DNA of 11,852 bases from Spirulina sp. DLM2.Bin59 (GCA_007693875.1 RECT01000434.1:1-11852); one strand, 5' to 3'; counted from the first letter of the stretch, positions 1 through 6,368 are shown. Notes: generated from the sequence alone by a model not told the origin. A program made the numbers and translations.

Positions 1-85
1 AACACCCCTTGGTTGGGTCAAACCTTGACGGGGCAGGTTATACCAATTCCCTAACATCGCCAGGGATTTATCGATTGCATTTAAA

Positions 86-102
86 CCCCCTTAATAAGGG
101 GG
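86..102. repeat. Perfect inverted repeat, 8-bp arms
   Basis: CCCCCTTA and TAAGGGGG flank a single central A. On the minus strand the hairpin is followed by TTTAAATG, giving a weak terminator-like arrangement about 175 bp past the Anbu stop codon. The sequence resembles dispersed cyanobacterial intergenic palindromes. Confidence 0.6.
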
Positions 103-205
103 TCGGCGCAGCCGGGGGGATCATGCCGATTGCGGCGGAGCGGGAGAGGGATTTTTAGATCGTTTTGGATGGTGGGTGAAAGGGCTGTCAGCATCATCGG
201 TGAAC

Positions 206-261
206 GGTGCGTCAGGCAAAATTTAATCATCAACATCATCATTGATCCCGTTTGACGCACC
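206..261. repeat. Spaced inverted repeat GGTGCGTCA / TGACGCACC
   Basis: Nine-base arms at 206-214 and 253-261 are exact reverse complements, separated by 38 bp. This GTGCGTCA-type arm pair is typical in appearance of dispersed non-autonomous repeats in cyanobacterial intergenic DNA. There is no T-run on either side, so it is a poor terminator candidate. Confidence 0.6.
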
Positions 262-276
262 CTACGGTTCTTCCCA

Positions 277-1038
277 CTAATCAATCAAAATATCCTCCGC
301 ATTATCATCCGGTTGCCAATCAATATCTGGCATCCGGTCGAAGGCATGGCGGACGGAATCTTCCCAGAGGTGGCGAATTTTGGCCAGGTAGGGCGCACCG
401 AGGCGCAATTGGAGACGGTGGCAGACCTGGAAGCTATCCCGCTCATACATGATTAGGTTGATGGGCGGCCCTACGGAAAGATTCGATTTCATTGTGGAAT
501 CAATGGAGAGGAGGGCGCATTTTGCCACCGCATTGAGGTCAGTGTTGAACGTAATCGTGCGATCTAAAATCGGTTTGCCGTATTTGGTTTCGCCAATTTG
601 GAGAAAAGGCGTTTCCGGCGTGGCCTGGATACAGTTGCCCTGGGCATAGACCAGATAGAGCTTCGGATCTTCCCCCTGTAGTTGTCCCCCGACTAAAAAA
701 CTGCATTGAAAATCAATGCCATCTCGCTCCAACCAGGGGCGATCGCGCTCCTGAATTTGGCGAATTTTATCCCCCACATAACAGGCGGTATCGTAGAGGG
801 TTTTTTGACTGTGGAGGTTGACCTCCGCTTGGTCTTGGATTTCCCGCTCAATCAGCGTCAAAATACTTTGGGTGACGGCCAGATTCCCGGAGGTACAGAG
901 CAGCACCGCCCGCTCCCCCGGAATCGAAAAATCAAACAGTTTCCGATAGGCAGAAATATAATCAACACCAGCATTCGTGCGGGAATCCGCCGCAATGACG
1001 AGGCCAGCGCGGTTAATTACACCTAAACAGTAGGTCAT
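277..1038 (-). CDS. Anbu, proteasome-like N-terminal-threonine peptidase
   Basis: The 253-residue protein belongs to the Anbu branch of the proteasome/HslV family of Ntn-hydrolases (predicted proteasome-type protease). It begins MTYC, so removal of the initiator Met exposes a Thr nucleophile. D18 and K33 (17 and 32 after Met removal) sit where the catalytic Asp and Lys of proteasomal beta subunits are expected, inside the typical block with AADSRTNAGVDYIS. The length fits the family and the C-terminal tail is acidic. No Shine-Dalgarno is evident, but the start is fixed by the catalytic Thr. It is the last gene of the minus-strand cluster, 45 bp after the zinc-ribbon gene. Substrates of Anbu are unknown. 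The partners often described beside it (alpha-E, ATP-grasp and transglutaminase-like proteins) are not in this window. The family call is strong; the cellular role is open. Confidence 0.92.
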   Translation of the reverse strand: MTYCLGVINRAGLVIAADSRTNAGVDYISAYRKLFDFSIPGERAVLLCTSGNLAVTQSILTLIEREIQDQAEVNLHSQKTLYDTACYVGDKIRQIQERDRPWLERDGIDFQCSFLVGGQLQGEDPKLYLVYAQGNCIQATPETPFLQIGETKYGKPILDRTITFNTDLNAVAKCALLSIDSTMKSNLSVGPPINLIMYERDSFQVCHRLQLRLGAPYLAKIRHLWEDSVRHAFDRMPDIDWQPDDNAEDILID

Positions 1039-1083
1039 TGTCGGTTCAAGATAGGGCTAGTTGATTTTAAGGCCCATGGGAAG

Positions 1084-1626
1084 TTAAGGGTTGAGATTAT
1101 GGCCACAGGCACGACAGAAGCGATCGCTCTGTTGCACAGCCGCACCGCATTGGGGGCAAAAATTGGTGGTATTGGCGGGGGGCGGCGGCGGATTGATCCC
1201 CATGGGTTGGAGGGCCATATCTCCCATTTTCATCGCCATGTTGCCCATGCGCATTTCCATGGGACTCATCGGCTCCATGGGGGCCATGGGTTCCATAGGG
1301 GTCATGGATTCAAGAATTTCGGCATCGGGGATCCGGTCGAGGCCGAGGACGGTGGCATCCCCTAGGGGGGGCAGTTCCCGCAACAGCGAAATCGCCCCCC
1401 CGGCTTGAATTTGCAAAACGATCGAGGATTGGGCCTCAATGCGGAGAATGTAGCCCGCCTCGGTGCGCCAGAGCGTGGGGGGGGTGCGCCAGGGGCCGGT
1501 GGTGTAGCTGGAGCGTTGGCCCTGCTGTTGACCGGCCTGGGAACTTTGCACCGTGATATGGGTGTGGGTATTGGTGTTCACCAGTTTGATTTGCTGGTGG
1601 GGGGAGAGTTGTCCGTGGTAAGCCAT
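1084..1626 (-). CDS. Methionine-rich zinc-ribbon protein, function unknown
   Basis: This is a 180-residue protein I cannot name. Residues 1-100 form a mixed domain with beta-prone stretches (around 50-82) that could be a small beta-rich fold. Residues 108-142 are a low-complexity tract of MEPM/MAPM/MGNM-type units with 13 Met in 35 residues. A Pro-rich linker follows (about 145-150), then a C-terminal double-CxxC zinc ribbon with C157, C160, C171 and C174 (FCPQCG...FCRACG). I chose the start at 1626 because the protein then begins MAYHGQLSP, 25 nt after the upstream stop. An in-frame ATG at 1701 would add 25 low-complexity residues and overlap the previous gene by 50 nt. No clear Shine-Dalgarno precedes 1626. 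The ribbon suggests metal or nucleic-acid or protein binding; Cu(I) binding by the Met tract is only a hypothesis. Confidence 0.8.
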   Translation of the reverse strand: MAYHGQLSPHQQIKLVNTNTHTHITVQSSQAGQQQGQRSSYTTGPWRTPPTLWRTEAGYILRIEAQSSIVLQIQAGGAISLLRELPPLGDATVLGLDRIPDAEILESMTPMEPMAPMEPMSPMEMRMGNMAMKMGDMALQPMGINPPPPPANTTNFCPQCGAAVQQSDRFCRACGHNLNP

Positions 1627-1651
1627 AGGTTTTGGGGGTAGATGATGATTG

Positions 1652-1843
1652 CTATTGCCCGAATTCGAGGCGGGCTTGCTCGACAATTTCCACGGTGACA
1701 AGCCCCGATTCAGTCTCCCGCGTCAATTCTTCGATGCGTTGCCGCGCCTGCGATCGCACAAAAAAAGGAATATTATTCAGCTTGGCCCGCGCCTCCGGAG
1801 TCCAGCGGATCGGGCCACCCCAATCACCTGCTACGCTGCTCAT
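1652..1843 (-). CDS. Stand-alone PCP_red-domain small protein
   Basis: A 63-residue protein made of essentially one domain resembling the C-terminal PCP_red domain of the ChlB subunit of light-independent protochlorophyllide reductase. Seen features are the W14-T-P-E-A start of the helix, the IPFFVR core (25-30), the basic ARQRIEEL helix (33-40), a T50-V-E-I-V helix, and the terminal ARLEFGQ. Single-domain versions of this family occur in cyanobacteria and their role is not known to me. There are no cysteines, so it should not itself carry an Fe-S cluster. Its ATG overlaps the TGA of the upstream membrane-protein gene in an ATGA arrangement (1840-1843), which points to translational coupling. 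Role in chlorophyll metabolism is inference only. Confidence 0.82.
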   Translation of the reverse strand: MSSVAGDWGGPIRWTPEARAKLNNIPFFVRSQARQRIEELTRETESGLVTVEIVEQARLEFGQ

Positions 1844-3489
1844 TTTGCCTTTTTCCCAATCAAACGTTCTAAATTTTGCCCCAACACACCGAGGGAGACA
1901 ATCACCATCCCAAACACCTGGATTAACAGCATATTGCGACCAATGATCAGCCAGGCGAGTATGGAGGTGAGGGCTGGGCCGGAAGCCCCGAAAATCGAAG
2001 CCCTTGCTGCCCCAATGTAGCTAATGCCGATATTGTTGGCCAAGTAACTCAACAGCGTTAAGGCCCCCAACACCAAGCCCGAAAAGATCAAAGGTGTCCA
2101 CATCGTCGGTTCTACGATAATGCTTTGTTGGGCATAGGGGAAGAAGAGACTTAAGGCCGAGAAGATTAAAATGACGGCGAAATTGACCACACTAAAGGGC
2201 ACGGGGTGCAGTTTTTTCGTACAGGCTTGGATCAATAGGACATGGAAGGCAAAGGTGACACCCGCGCCAATGGCCGCCGCCACCCCCGCCGGATCAATGG
2301 TGCTGGCATCGGTGCCGAAGGGATTGGAGATCATCACCACCCCGAAAAAGACGATGGCCGTCGCTGTGGCCCGAATCAGCGAGGGCTTTTCCCCAAAGAA
2401 TAACCAAGAGCACAACACCGTCACAATGGGGAAGACGAAAAATAAGGTGATGGCTACACCGGGGGAGAGCGCCCCGAGGGCCATGTAGATCAGGGCAGAG
2501 GAGGCAAAGAGGAAGAAGCCACAGCCGATCATATTGGCAAAGGCCACCCAGTCCTGCGATCGCAAAAATCGGCCAATGGCTGGCCAACTTTCAGGGTAGA
2601 GGGTTTGGGCCAACACCGCCATCAAGGGCACCACCACCACCATTCGCATGAACAGAATCACCAAGGAATTACCAAAACTGGGGGAAATATACCCCCCCAG
2701 TTCAACCATACCAAAGAGCGTAGATGGATTGAGGATGATCGAGATCACCACGTTCTGTAAAGACAGGGCCAACGAGGAGAACATCACAAGGATGAACCCC
2801 AGTTGCATTTGGGAGGGGGCTACCTTTTTCGGTGGCGGGGCCGGCGGGACAATCTGGGGCCCTGGAGGTGTGGGTTGTCGATCCAAGACTGGATCTTGGC
2901 CAACGGTGCGGGGAGGCTGTACAGGCTGAACGGGGTGGGTATCTCGTACAGCAGTATCGGTGGACAGTTCTGTCCGCAGCCGACTCACCAACGCATCAAG
3001 AATAGCCTCGCCCTGTTGCTCCAGGCTATACATCTGGCCCAACTGTTGGGAAAGGGTGCTTTGATAGCTACTCAAATCCTGTTGGAGCGTGCGGAACGTG
3101 GTGCGGAGGGTGGTATCGAGGGAACTGATCAGCCGATAGGCATTATTGTTGTAGTCACCAATGGGGCCGCTGCCATTGATCAGGCCATTGCCCTCCAGTT
3201 GGGGGGATTGGTTCCGAATATATTGCAACAGTTGCTCGGCAATAATCGGGGCAAGCTGTTGGGCTAGTTCCTGCTGTTGTTGGCGTTGGGCTTGATTGCT
3301 CCGTTCCAGTTCGACGTTTTCCGCCAACAGGGCGGTTTTGCGATCTTGAAGTTGGCTGATCTCCTGCTTGAGTTGAGCCACAAGACTATGCTTGAGGGTT
3401 TCTAGCTCTTGCGTCAGCGACGAGAGGCTTTCCTGTGCAGTATCCGGTGTGGCCGAACTAAGATCCGATGGTCTGTCCAGTTGCCCCAT
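1840..3489 (-). CDS. EamA/DMT-superfamily membrane protein with coiled-coil N-terminal extension
   Basis: A 549-residue protein with two parts. Residues about 229-549 carry some ten hydrophobic segments typical of drug/metabolite transporter (EamA) permeases, including the GEKPSLIRATATAIVFFGVV type of half-repeat boundary near 366-385. Residues 1-225 are an unusual soluble extension: a Gln/Glu-rich coiled coil (about 20-90), a second heptad-like helical region (118-178), and a Pro-rich linker (186-222). Typical EamA proteins are about 300 residues, so the extension is extra. I start at ATG 3489, preceded by GAGG with 8-nt spacing; an in-frame GTG at 3510 would place that Shine-Dalgarno inside the gene. 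It is first in the four-gene cluster. The substrate cannot be predicted. The coiled coil may drive oligomerisation or partner binding. Confidence 0.85.
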   Translation of the reverse strand: MGQLDRPSDLSSATPDTAQESLSSLTQELETLKHSLVAQLKQEISQLQDRKTALLAENVELERSNQAQRQQQQELAQQLAPIIAEQLLQYIRNQSPQLEGNGLINGSGPIGDYNNNAYRLISSLDTTLRTTFRTLQQDLSSYQSTLSQQLGQMYSLEQQGEAILDALVSRLRTELSTDTAVRDTHPVQPVQPPRTVGQDPVLDRQPTPPGPQIVPPAPPPKKVAPSQMQLGFILVMFSSLALSLQNVVISIILNPSTLFGMVELGGYISPSFGNSLVILFMRMVVVVPLMAVLAQTLYPESWPAIGRFLRSQDWVAFANMIGCGFFLFASSALIYMALGALSPGVAITLFFVFPIVTVLCSWLFFGEKPSLIRATATAIVFFGVVMISNPFGTDASTIDPAGVAAAIGAGVTFAFHVLLIQACTKKLHPVPFSVVNFAVILIFSALSLFFPYAQQSIIVEPTMWTPLIFSGLVLGALTLLSYLANNIGISYIGAARASIFGASGPALTSILAWLIIGRNMLLIQVFGMVIVSLGVLGQNLERLIGKKAK

Positions 3490-3554
3490 TATCTTTTCCT
3501 CTGTGTTCACATCACCTACACCATCCCCAAGGGCCGAGGAAGGAATTAACCGTT

Positions 3555-3560
3555 ATTCTA
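3555..3560 (-). promoter_or_regulatory. Candidate -10 box for the EamA-Anbu cluster
   Basis: Read on the minus strand this is TAGAAT, a five-of-six match to TATAAT, about 66 nt upstream of the chosen ATG. No convincing -35 lies 16-18 nt further upstream, so the call is tentative. Confidence 0.35.
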
Positions 3561-3715
3561 TGCTTTTAAAGTTACGGGGGATCGGCGGGGGTTGGGATTC
3601 TTTGCAGAAAAATTTTACGTTTCGCTGGAGAAAAATCTTACCCTTGGAAAATTGGCGTATTGGGGGAGCGATCGCCCGCCCCAGCCATCGCCCCCAGCAG
3701 CTTCATTAAATTTGC

Positions 3716-3745
3716 TTGCGATTTTTTCTCACAATCGTTTACACT
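3716..3745 (+). promoter_or_regulatory. Candidate psbB promoter
   Basis: TTGCGA (3716-3721) and TACACT (3740-3745) each match four of six bases of the sigma-70 consensus, with an 18-nt spacer. The TTACACT string at 3739-3745 recurs in the candidate psbT promoter. Transcription would begin near 3752, leaving a leader of about 144 nt that includes all three hairpins. Confidence 0.4.
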
Positions 3746-3772
3746 TCTTTAAACAAGTTTCACCATCGTGCG

Positions 3773-3836
3773 GGTTTAGCTTGGGTCTTGCCCTAAACCT
3801 GAACCGCGCCGGTTCACCCTAGGCAGCCATTGCCTA
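3773..3836 (+). promoter_or_regulatory. Three consecutive hairpins in the psbB leader
   Basis: Three perfect inverted repeats lie almost end to end: GGTTTAG/CTAAACC (3773-3779, 3793-3799), TGAACCG/CGGTTCA (3800-3806, 3810-3816, 3-nt loop), and TAGGCA/TGCCTA (3820-3825, 3831-3836, 5-nt loop). None is followed by a T-run, so they are not an ordinary terminator. They could be RNA stability or translational control structures, or DNA operators. Confidence 0.55.
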
Positions 3837-3879
3837 AATCCCCACTTCAGAACAAAATTCCGATAGACATTTCAATTTT

Positions 3880-3885
3880 AGGAGG
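3880..3885 (+). promoter_or_regulatory. psbB ribosome binding site
   Basis: AGGAGG is a full-strength Shine-Dalgarno sequence, 10 nt before the ATG at 3896. It fixes the psbB start and is the strongest such site seen in the window. Confidence 0.8.
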
Positions 3886-3895
3886 AGCGTAGTCA

Positions 3896-5425
3896 ATGGG
3901 ACTACCTTGGTACAGAGTACATACAGTCGTCTTAAACGATCCCGGCCGGCTGATTTCTGTGCATTTAATGCACACCGCCCTCGTTGCGGGTTGGGCCGGT
4001 TCCATGACCCTTTACGAACTTGCTATTTTTGACCCCAGTGATCCCGTGCTGAACCCGATGTGGCGGCAGGGGATGTTTGTGATGCCCTTCTTAGCTCGCC
4101 TTGGCGTAACCTCCTCTTGGGGCGGTTGGAACGTTACCGGCGAACCCTACGTAGACCCTGGTTTTTGGTCTGTAGAAGGGGTGGCGATCGCCCACATCCT
4201 CCTTTCCGGCTTACTCTTCCTGGCGGCCTGCTGGCACTGGGTTTACTGGGATCTAGAACTATTCGTCGATTCCCGCACCGGGGAACCTGCCCTCGATTTG
4301 CCGAAAATGTTCGGCATTCACCTTTTCCTCTCTGGTTTACTCTGCTTCGGGTTTGGAGCCTTCCACCTCACCGGCCTCTTTGGGCCAGGGATGTGGGTCT
4401 CTGACCCCTACGGCATTACCGGCCATGTCCAGGCGGTAGCGCCAGAATGGGGGCCCGCCGGGTTCAACCCCTTTAACGCTGGGGGCGTGGTGGCACACCA
4501 CATCGCCGCTGGCATTGTGGGGATTATCGCCGGCCTCTTTCACCTCACTGTCCGCCCCCCCGAACGGCTCTACAAAGCCCTGCGCATGGGGAACATCGAA
4601 ACCGTCCTCTCCAGCAGTATCGCCGCTGTGTTCTTTGCTGCCTTCGTAGTAGCGGGGACAATGTGGTATGGCAGTGCGACCACCCCCATCGAACTCTTTG
4701 GCCCCACCCGTTATCAATGGGATGAAGGCTATTTCCAACAGGAAATTGAGCGTCGCATTGAAACCAGCCTCGCCTCCGGTGCCAGCTACACCGAAGCCTG
4801 GGAAGCTATTCCCGATAAATTAGCCTTCTATGACTATGTGGGCAACAGCCCCGCCAAAGGTGGTTTATTCCGCGTTGGCCCCATGGTTGATGGCGATGGC
4901 ATCGCCCAGGAATGGCTCGGCCACCCTGTGTTTAAAGATAAAGAAGGCCGTCAACTGTTTGTCCGCCGTCTGCCCAACTTCTTTGAAACCTTCCCCGTCG
5001 TCTTAACCGATGCTGATGGTGTGGTTCGTGCTGATATTCCCTTCCGTCGGGCTGAATCTCAGTACAGCTTTGAGCAAGCTGGGGTGCAGGTGAGCTTCTA
5101 CGGTGGGGCCCTCAGCGGTCAAACCTTCACCGACCCTCAAGAAGTGAAGCAATTGGCCCGGAAAGCCCAATTGGGTCAACCCTTCACCTTTGACCGGGAA
5201 ACCCTCGGCTCCGATGGGGTGTTCCGCACCTCCACCCGTGGTTGGTTTACCTTTGGTCACGCTGTATTTGCGCTGCTCTTCTTCTTTGGCCACATTTGGC
5301 ATGGTTCCCGCACCCTCTACCGCGATGTGTTCGCGGGGGTTGGGGCCGACCTCGAAGAGCAAGTGGAATGGGGTTTATTCGCCAAAGTTGGGGATAAAAC
5401 CACCCGCGTTAAGAAAGAAGCCTAG
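3896..5425 (+). CDS. psbB: Photosystem II CP47 chlorophyll-binding core antenna protein
   Basis: The 509-residue protein is a canonical CP47. It sits in the thylakoid membrane, binds antenna chlorophyll a and beta-carotene, and passes excitation energy to the D1/D2 reaction centre. The opening MGLPWYRVHTV is diagnostic. His residues at 9, 23, 26, 100, 114, 142, 157, 201, 202, 216, 455, 466 and 469 match the chlorophyll-ligand positions of known CP47 proteins with no shift in numbering. Six membrane helices are expected, with the large lumenal loop between helices 5 and 6 (roughly 260-450). The C-terminal tail is basic (TTRVKKEA). The start is backed by AGGAGG. The gene has a structured leader upstream and a strong terminator right after it, so it is probably expressed largely as a single-gene transcript. 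Confidence 0.99.
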   Translation: MGLPWYRVHTVVLNDPGRLISVHLMHTALVAGWAGSMTLYELAIFDPSDPVLNPMWRQGMFVMPFLARLGVTSSWGGWNVTGEPYVDPGFWSVEGVAIAHILLSGLLFLAACWHWVYWDLELFVDSRTGEPALDLPKMFGIHLFLSGLLCFGFGAFHLTGLFGPGMWVSDPYGITGHVQAVAPEWGPAGFNPFNAGGVVAHHIAAGIVGIIAGLFHLTVRPPERLYKALRMGNIETVLSSSIAAVFFAAFVVAGTMWYGSATTPIELFGPTRYQWDEGYFQQEIERRIETSLASGASYTEAWEAIPDKLAFYDYVGNSPAKGGLFRVGPMVDGDGIAQEWLGHPVFKDKEGRQLFVRRLPNFFETFPVVLTDADGVVRADIPFRRAESQYSFEQAGVQVSFYGGALSGQTFTDPQEVKQLARKAQLGQPFTFDRETLGSDGVFRTSTRGWFTFGHAVFALLFFFGHIWHGSRTLYRDVFAGVGADLEEQVEWGLFAKVGDKTTRVKKEA

Positions 5426-5446
5426 ACTGCCTGTCGTTTTTAAGTC

Positions 5447-5482
5447 AATTCCCTCCCCAATTGTGGCGGAGGGAATTTTTTT
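5447..5482 (+). terminator. Intrinsic terminator after psbB
   Basis: Arms AATTCCCTCC (5447-5456) and GGAGGGAATT (5468-5477) form a perfect 10-bp stem with an 11-nt loop, followed by a seven-T run (5476-5482). It lies 21 nt past the psbB stop and before psbT. Confidence 0.88.
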
Positions 5483-5505
5483 AGCGGCAAAACTTTTCCT
5501 TTTGC

Positions 5506-5514
5506 TGTTACACT
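5506..5514 (+). promoter_or_regulatory. Candidate psbT promoter (extended -10)
   Basis: TGT followed by TACACT gives an extended -10 element just after the psbB terminator. There is no good -35 at 17-18 nt. The start of transcription would be near 5521, about 26 nt before the psbT ATG. Confidence 0.45.
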
Positions 5515-5546
5515 AGCAACTAGCTGTATTTTTTAAGAATTTTAAA

Positions 5547-5642
5547 ATGGAAAGTGTCGCTTATATCCTCGTTCTAGCCTGCGGAATTGGTGTATTGTTC
5601 TTTGCGATCGCCTTCCGCGAACCCCCCAGAATTGAAAAATAA
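5547..5642 (+). CDS. psbT: Photosystem II reaction centre protein T
   Basis: A 31-residue single-span membrane protein reading MESVAYILVLACGIGVLFFA... and ending IAFREPPRIEK. The start, the hydrophobic helix (about 4-23) and the charged stromal tail FREPPRIEK match PsbT, a low-molecular-weight subunit at the photosystem II dimer interface beside CP47 and D1. Length is exactly that of the family. The gene lies 121 bp after psbB, the usual cyanobacterial neighbour. No Shine-Dalgarno is visible; the leader is AT-rich (TTTTAAGAATTTTAAA). The helix codons include a HIP1 octamer (Ala-Ile-Ala). A terminator and a candidate promoter between the two genes suggest it is transcribed at least partly on its own. 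Confidence 0.96.
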   Translation: MESVAYILVLACGIGVLFFAIAFREPPRIEK

Positions 5643-5672
5643 CCGGCCCGATGCCGATTATCCCTAGGGGTG

Positions 5673-5684
5673 AACCGCTCGGTT
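5673..5684 (+). repeat. Short hairpin after psbT, related to the psbB leader palindrome
   Basis: AACC-GCTC-GGTT, followed by TT and then CCCG, lies 30 nt after the psbT stop. Together with the preceding CCTAGGGGTG it is an inverted, imperfect copy of the second hairpin of the psbB leader. T-richness is too low for a confident terminator. Confidence 0.4.
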
Positions 5685-5703
5685 TTCCCGCCCTACTCTA
5701 TTT

Positions 5704-5722
5704 GATAACCCACGGGGTTATC
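5704..5722 (+). repeat. Perfect 8-bp hairpin between psbT and nrdR
   Basis: GATAACCC and GGGTTATC flank a 3-nt loop. The following sequence CAAGTTTCTTGAAGTTTG is only moderately T-rich. It may end psbT transcription imprecisely or protect the psbT 3' end. I do not call it a firm intrinsic terminator. Confidence 0.5.
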
Positions 5723-5837
5723 CAAGTTTCTTGAAGTTTGATTGCTTAATTGTGAGCCGCGACTGTGCCGGGCTTCCCAATGGGGGGGCCGGGTGCGGTG
5801 GCGGCTATTTCCGCGCCAGCCCAGGGACATAACTGCC

Positions 5838-6368
5838 ATGCAATGCCCAGCCTGTCACCAGACCGAAAGCCGCGTCCTCGAATCCCGCTCCACCGAGGGC
5901 GACAAAAGCATCCGGCGACGGCGGGAATGTTTGCACTGTAAACATCGCTTTACCACCTACGAGCGCATCGAATTTGTCCCGATTACCGTGATTAAACGGG
6001 ATGGCCGTCGGGAATTGTTCGATCGCTCCAAACTGTTGCGGGGGATTATCCGCGCCTGCGAAAAAAGCGGTATGGCCCACCAACGCCTCGAGCTATTGGT
6101 GGGGGAAATTGAAAGCCAATTGCAGCAGCGCAGCCGTCGGGAAGCCACCAGTGCCGAAATTGGCGATCTCGTTCTCCAAGCCCTACGCCAGGAAAACGAA
6201 GTGGCCTATGTGCGCTTTGCCTCAGTGTATCGGCAATTCACCGGAATTCATGACTTTATCGACACCCTCCATCACCTTCAGGGCCAATCCCCGCCCCCCT
6301 CAGCAGGCGATCGCCCCCCCTGGCCCAGCAACCTCGCCCCCACCCTCTCCACAAGCCCGCCCTTTTAA
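5838..6368 (+). CDS. nrdR: Transcriptional repressor NrdR
   Basis: The 176-residue protein is the zinc-ribbon and ATP-cone regulator that represses ribonucleotide reductase genes by sensing ATP/dATP. The N-terminus MQCPACHQTESRVLESR carries C3, C6, C31 and C34, the four zinc ligands, followed by KHRFTTYER. The ATP-cone spans about 47-137 (from VPITVIKRDG through YVRFASVYRQF). After about residue 142 there is a Pro/Ser-rich tail, which makes it somewhat longer than the usual 150-165. I chose ATG 5838 because the conserved protein starts there and AGGGA sits 10 nt upstream; the frame is open back to 5742, but that extension has no family similarity. No ribonucleotide reductase gene is in the window. 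Target boxes would lie elsewhere. Confidence 0.95.
   Translation: MQCPACHQTESRVLESRSTEGDKSIRRRRECLHCKHRFTTYERIEFVPITVIKRDGRRELFDRSKLLRGIIRACEKSGMAHQRLELLVGEIESQLQQRSRREATSAEIGDLVLQALRQENEVAYVRFASVYRQFTGIHDFIDTLHHLQGQSPPPSAGDRPPWPSNLAPTLSTSPPF

Larger units (their letters stand above)
1..276. other. Non-coding region downstream of the Anbu gene
   Basis: No credible gene was found on either strand. The stretch contains several inverted repeats: a small one at 17-29 (GTCAA, 3-nt gap, TTGAC), a perfect one at 86-102, and a widely spaced one at 206-261. The GGTGCGTCA...TGACGCACC and CCCCCTTA...TAAGGGGG sequences look like the dispersed, palindrome-bearing intergenic elements common in cyanobacterial genomes. 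I infer this from their general look, not from a search. On the minus strand the 86-102 palindrome is followed by a short T-rich stretch, so it could help end transcription of the Anbu operon. Confidence 0.6.
3490..3895. other. Divergent intergenic region, EamA gene / psbB
   Basis: No gene was found in these 406 bp. On the minus strand a TAGAAT hexamer (3555-3560) is a candidate -10 for the EamA cluster. On the plus strand there is a candidate psbB promoter (3716-3745), three adjoining inverted repeats (3773-3836), and the psbB ribosome binding site (3880-3885). A HIP1 octamer lies near 3667. The region is mixed: G-rich near 3575-3600 and AT-rich around 3600-3650 and 3705-3760. Confidence 0.6.

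Noticed and set aside
17..29. GTCAA-ACC-TTGAC as an operator
   Set aside because: Five-base arms are common by chance and no promoter is near.
706..1026. Plus-strand open frame opposite the Anbu gene
   Set aside because: It mirrors the coding frame of a well-recognised protein; its product has no recognisable domain or ribosome binding site.
1200..1310. CCATGGG-type tandem repeats as a possible repeat array
   Set aside because: They are the codons of the methionine-rich tract; unit length and sequence vary and there are no spacers, so this is not a CRISPR or a DNA-level satellite.
1627..1701. Upstream ATG extending the zinc-ribbon protein by 25 residues
   Set aside because: It overlaps the PCP_red gene by 50 nt, adds Ser/Pro/Asn low-complexity sequence and has no better ribosome binding site.
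2803..3267. 154-codon plus-strand open frame opposite the EamA gene
   Set aside because: It lies antisense to the coiled-coil region, whose Gln/Leu-rich codons create long open frames on the other strand; no family resemblance.
5704..5740. Hairpin after psbT as an intrinsic terminator
   Set aside because: The stem is good but the following bases are only partly T, so it is listed as a repeat, not a terminator.
5742..5837. N-terminal extension of nrdR
   Set aside because: The conserved NrdR start MQCPAC with zinc ligands C3 and C6 begins at 5838, and the 32 upstream residues look random.
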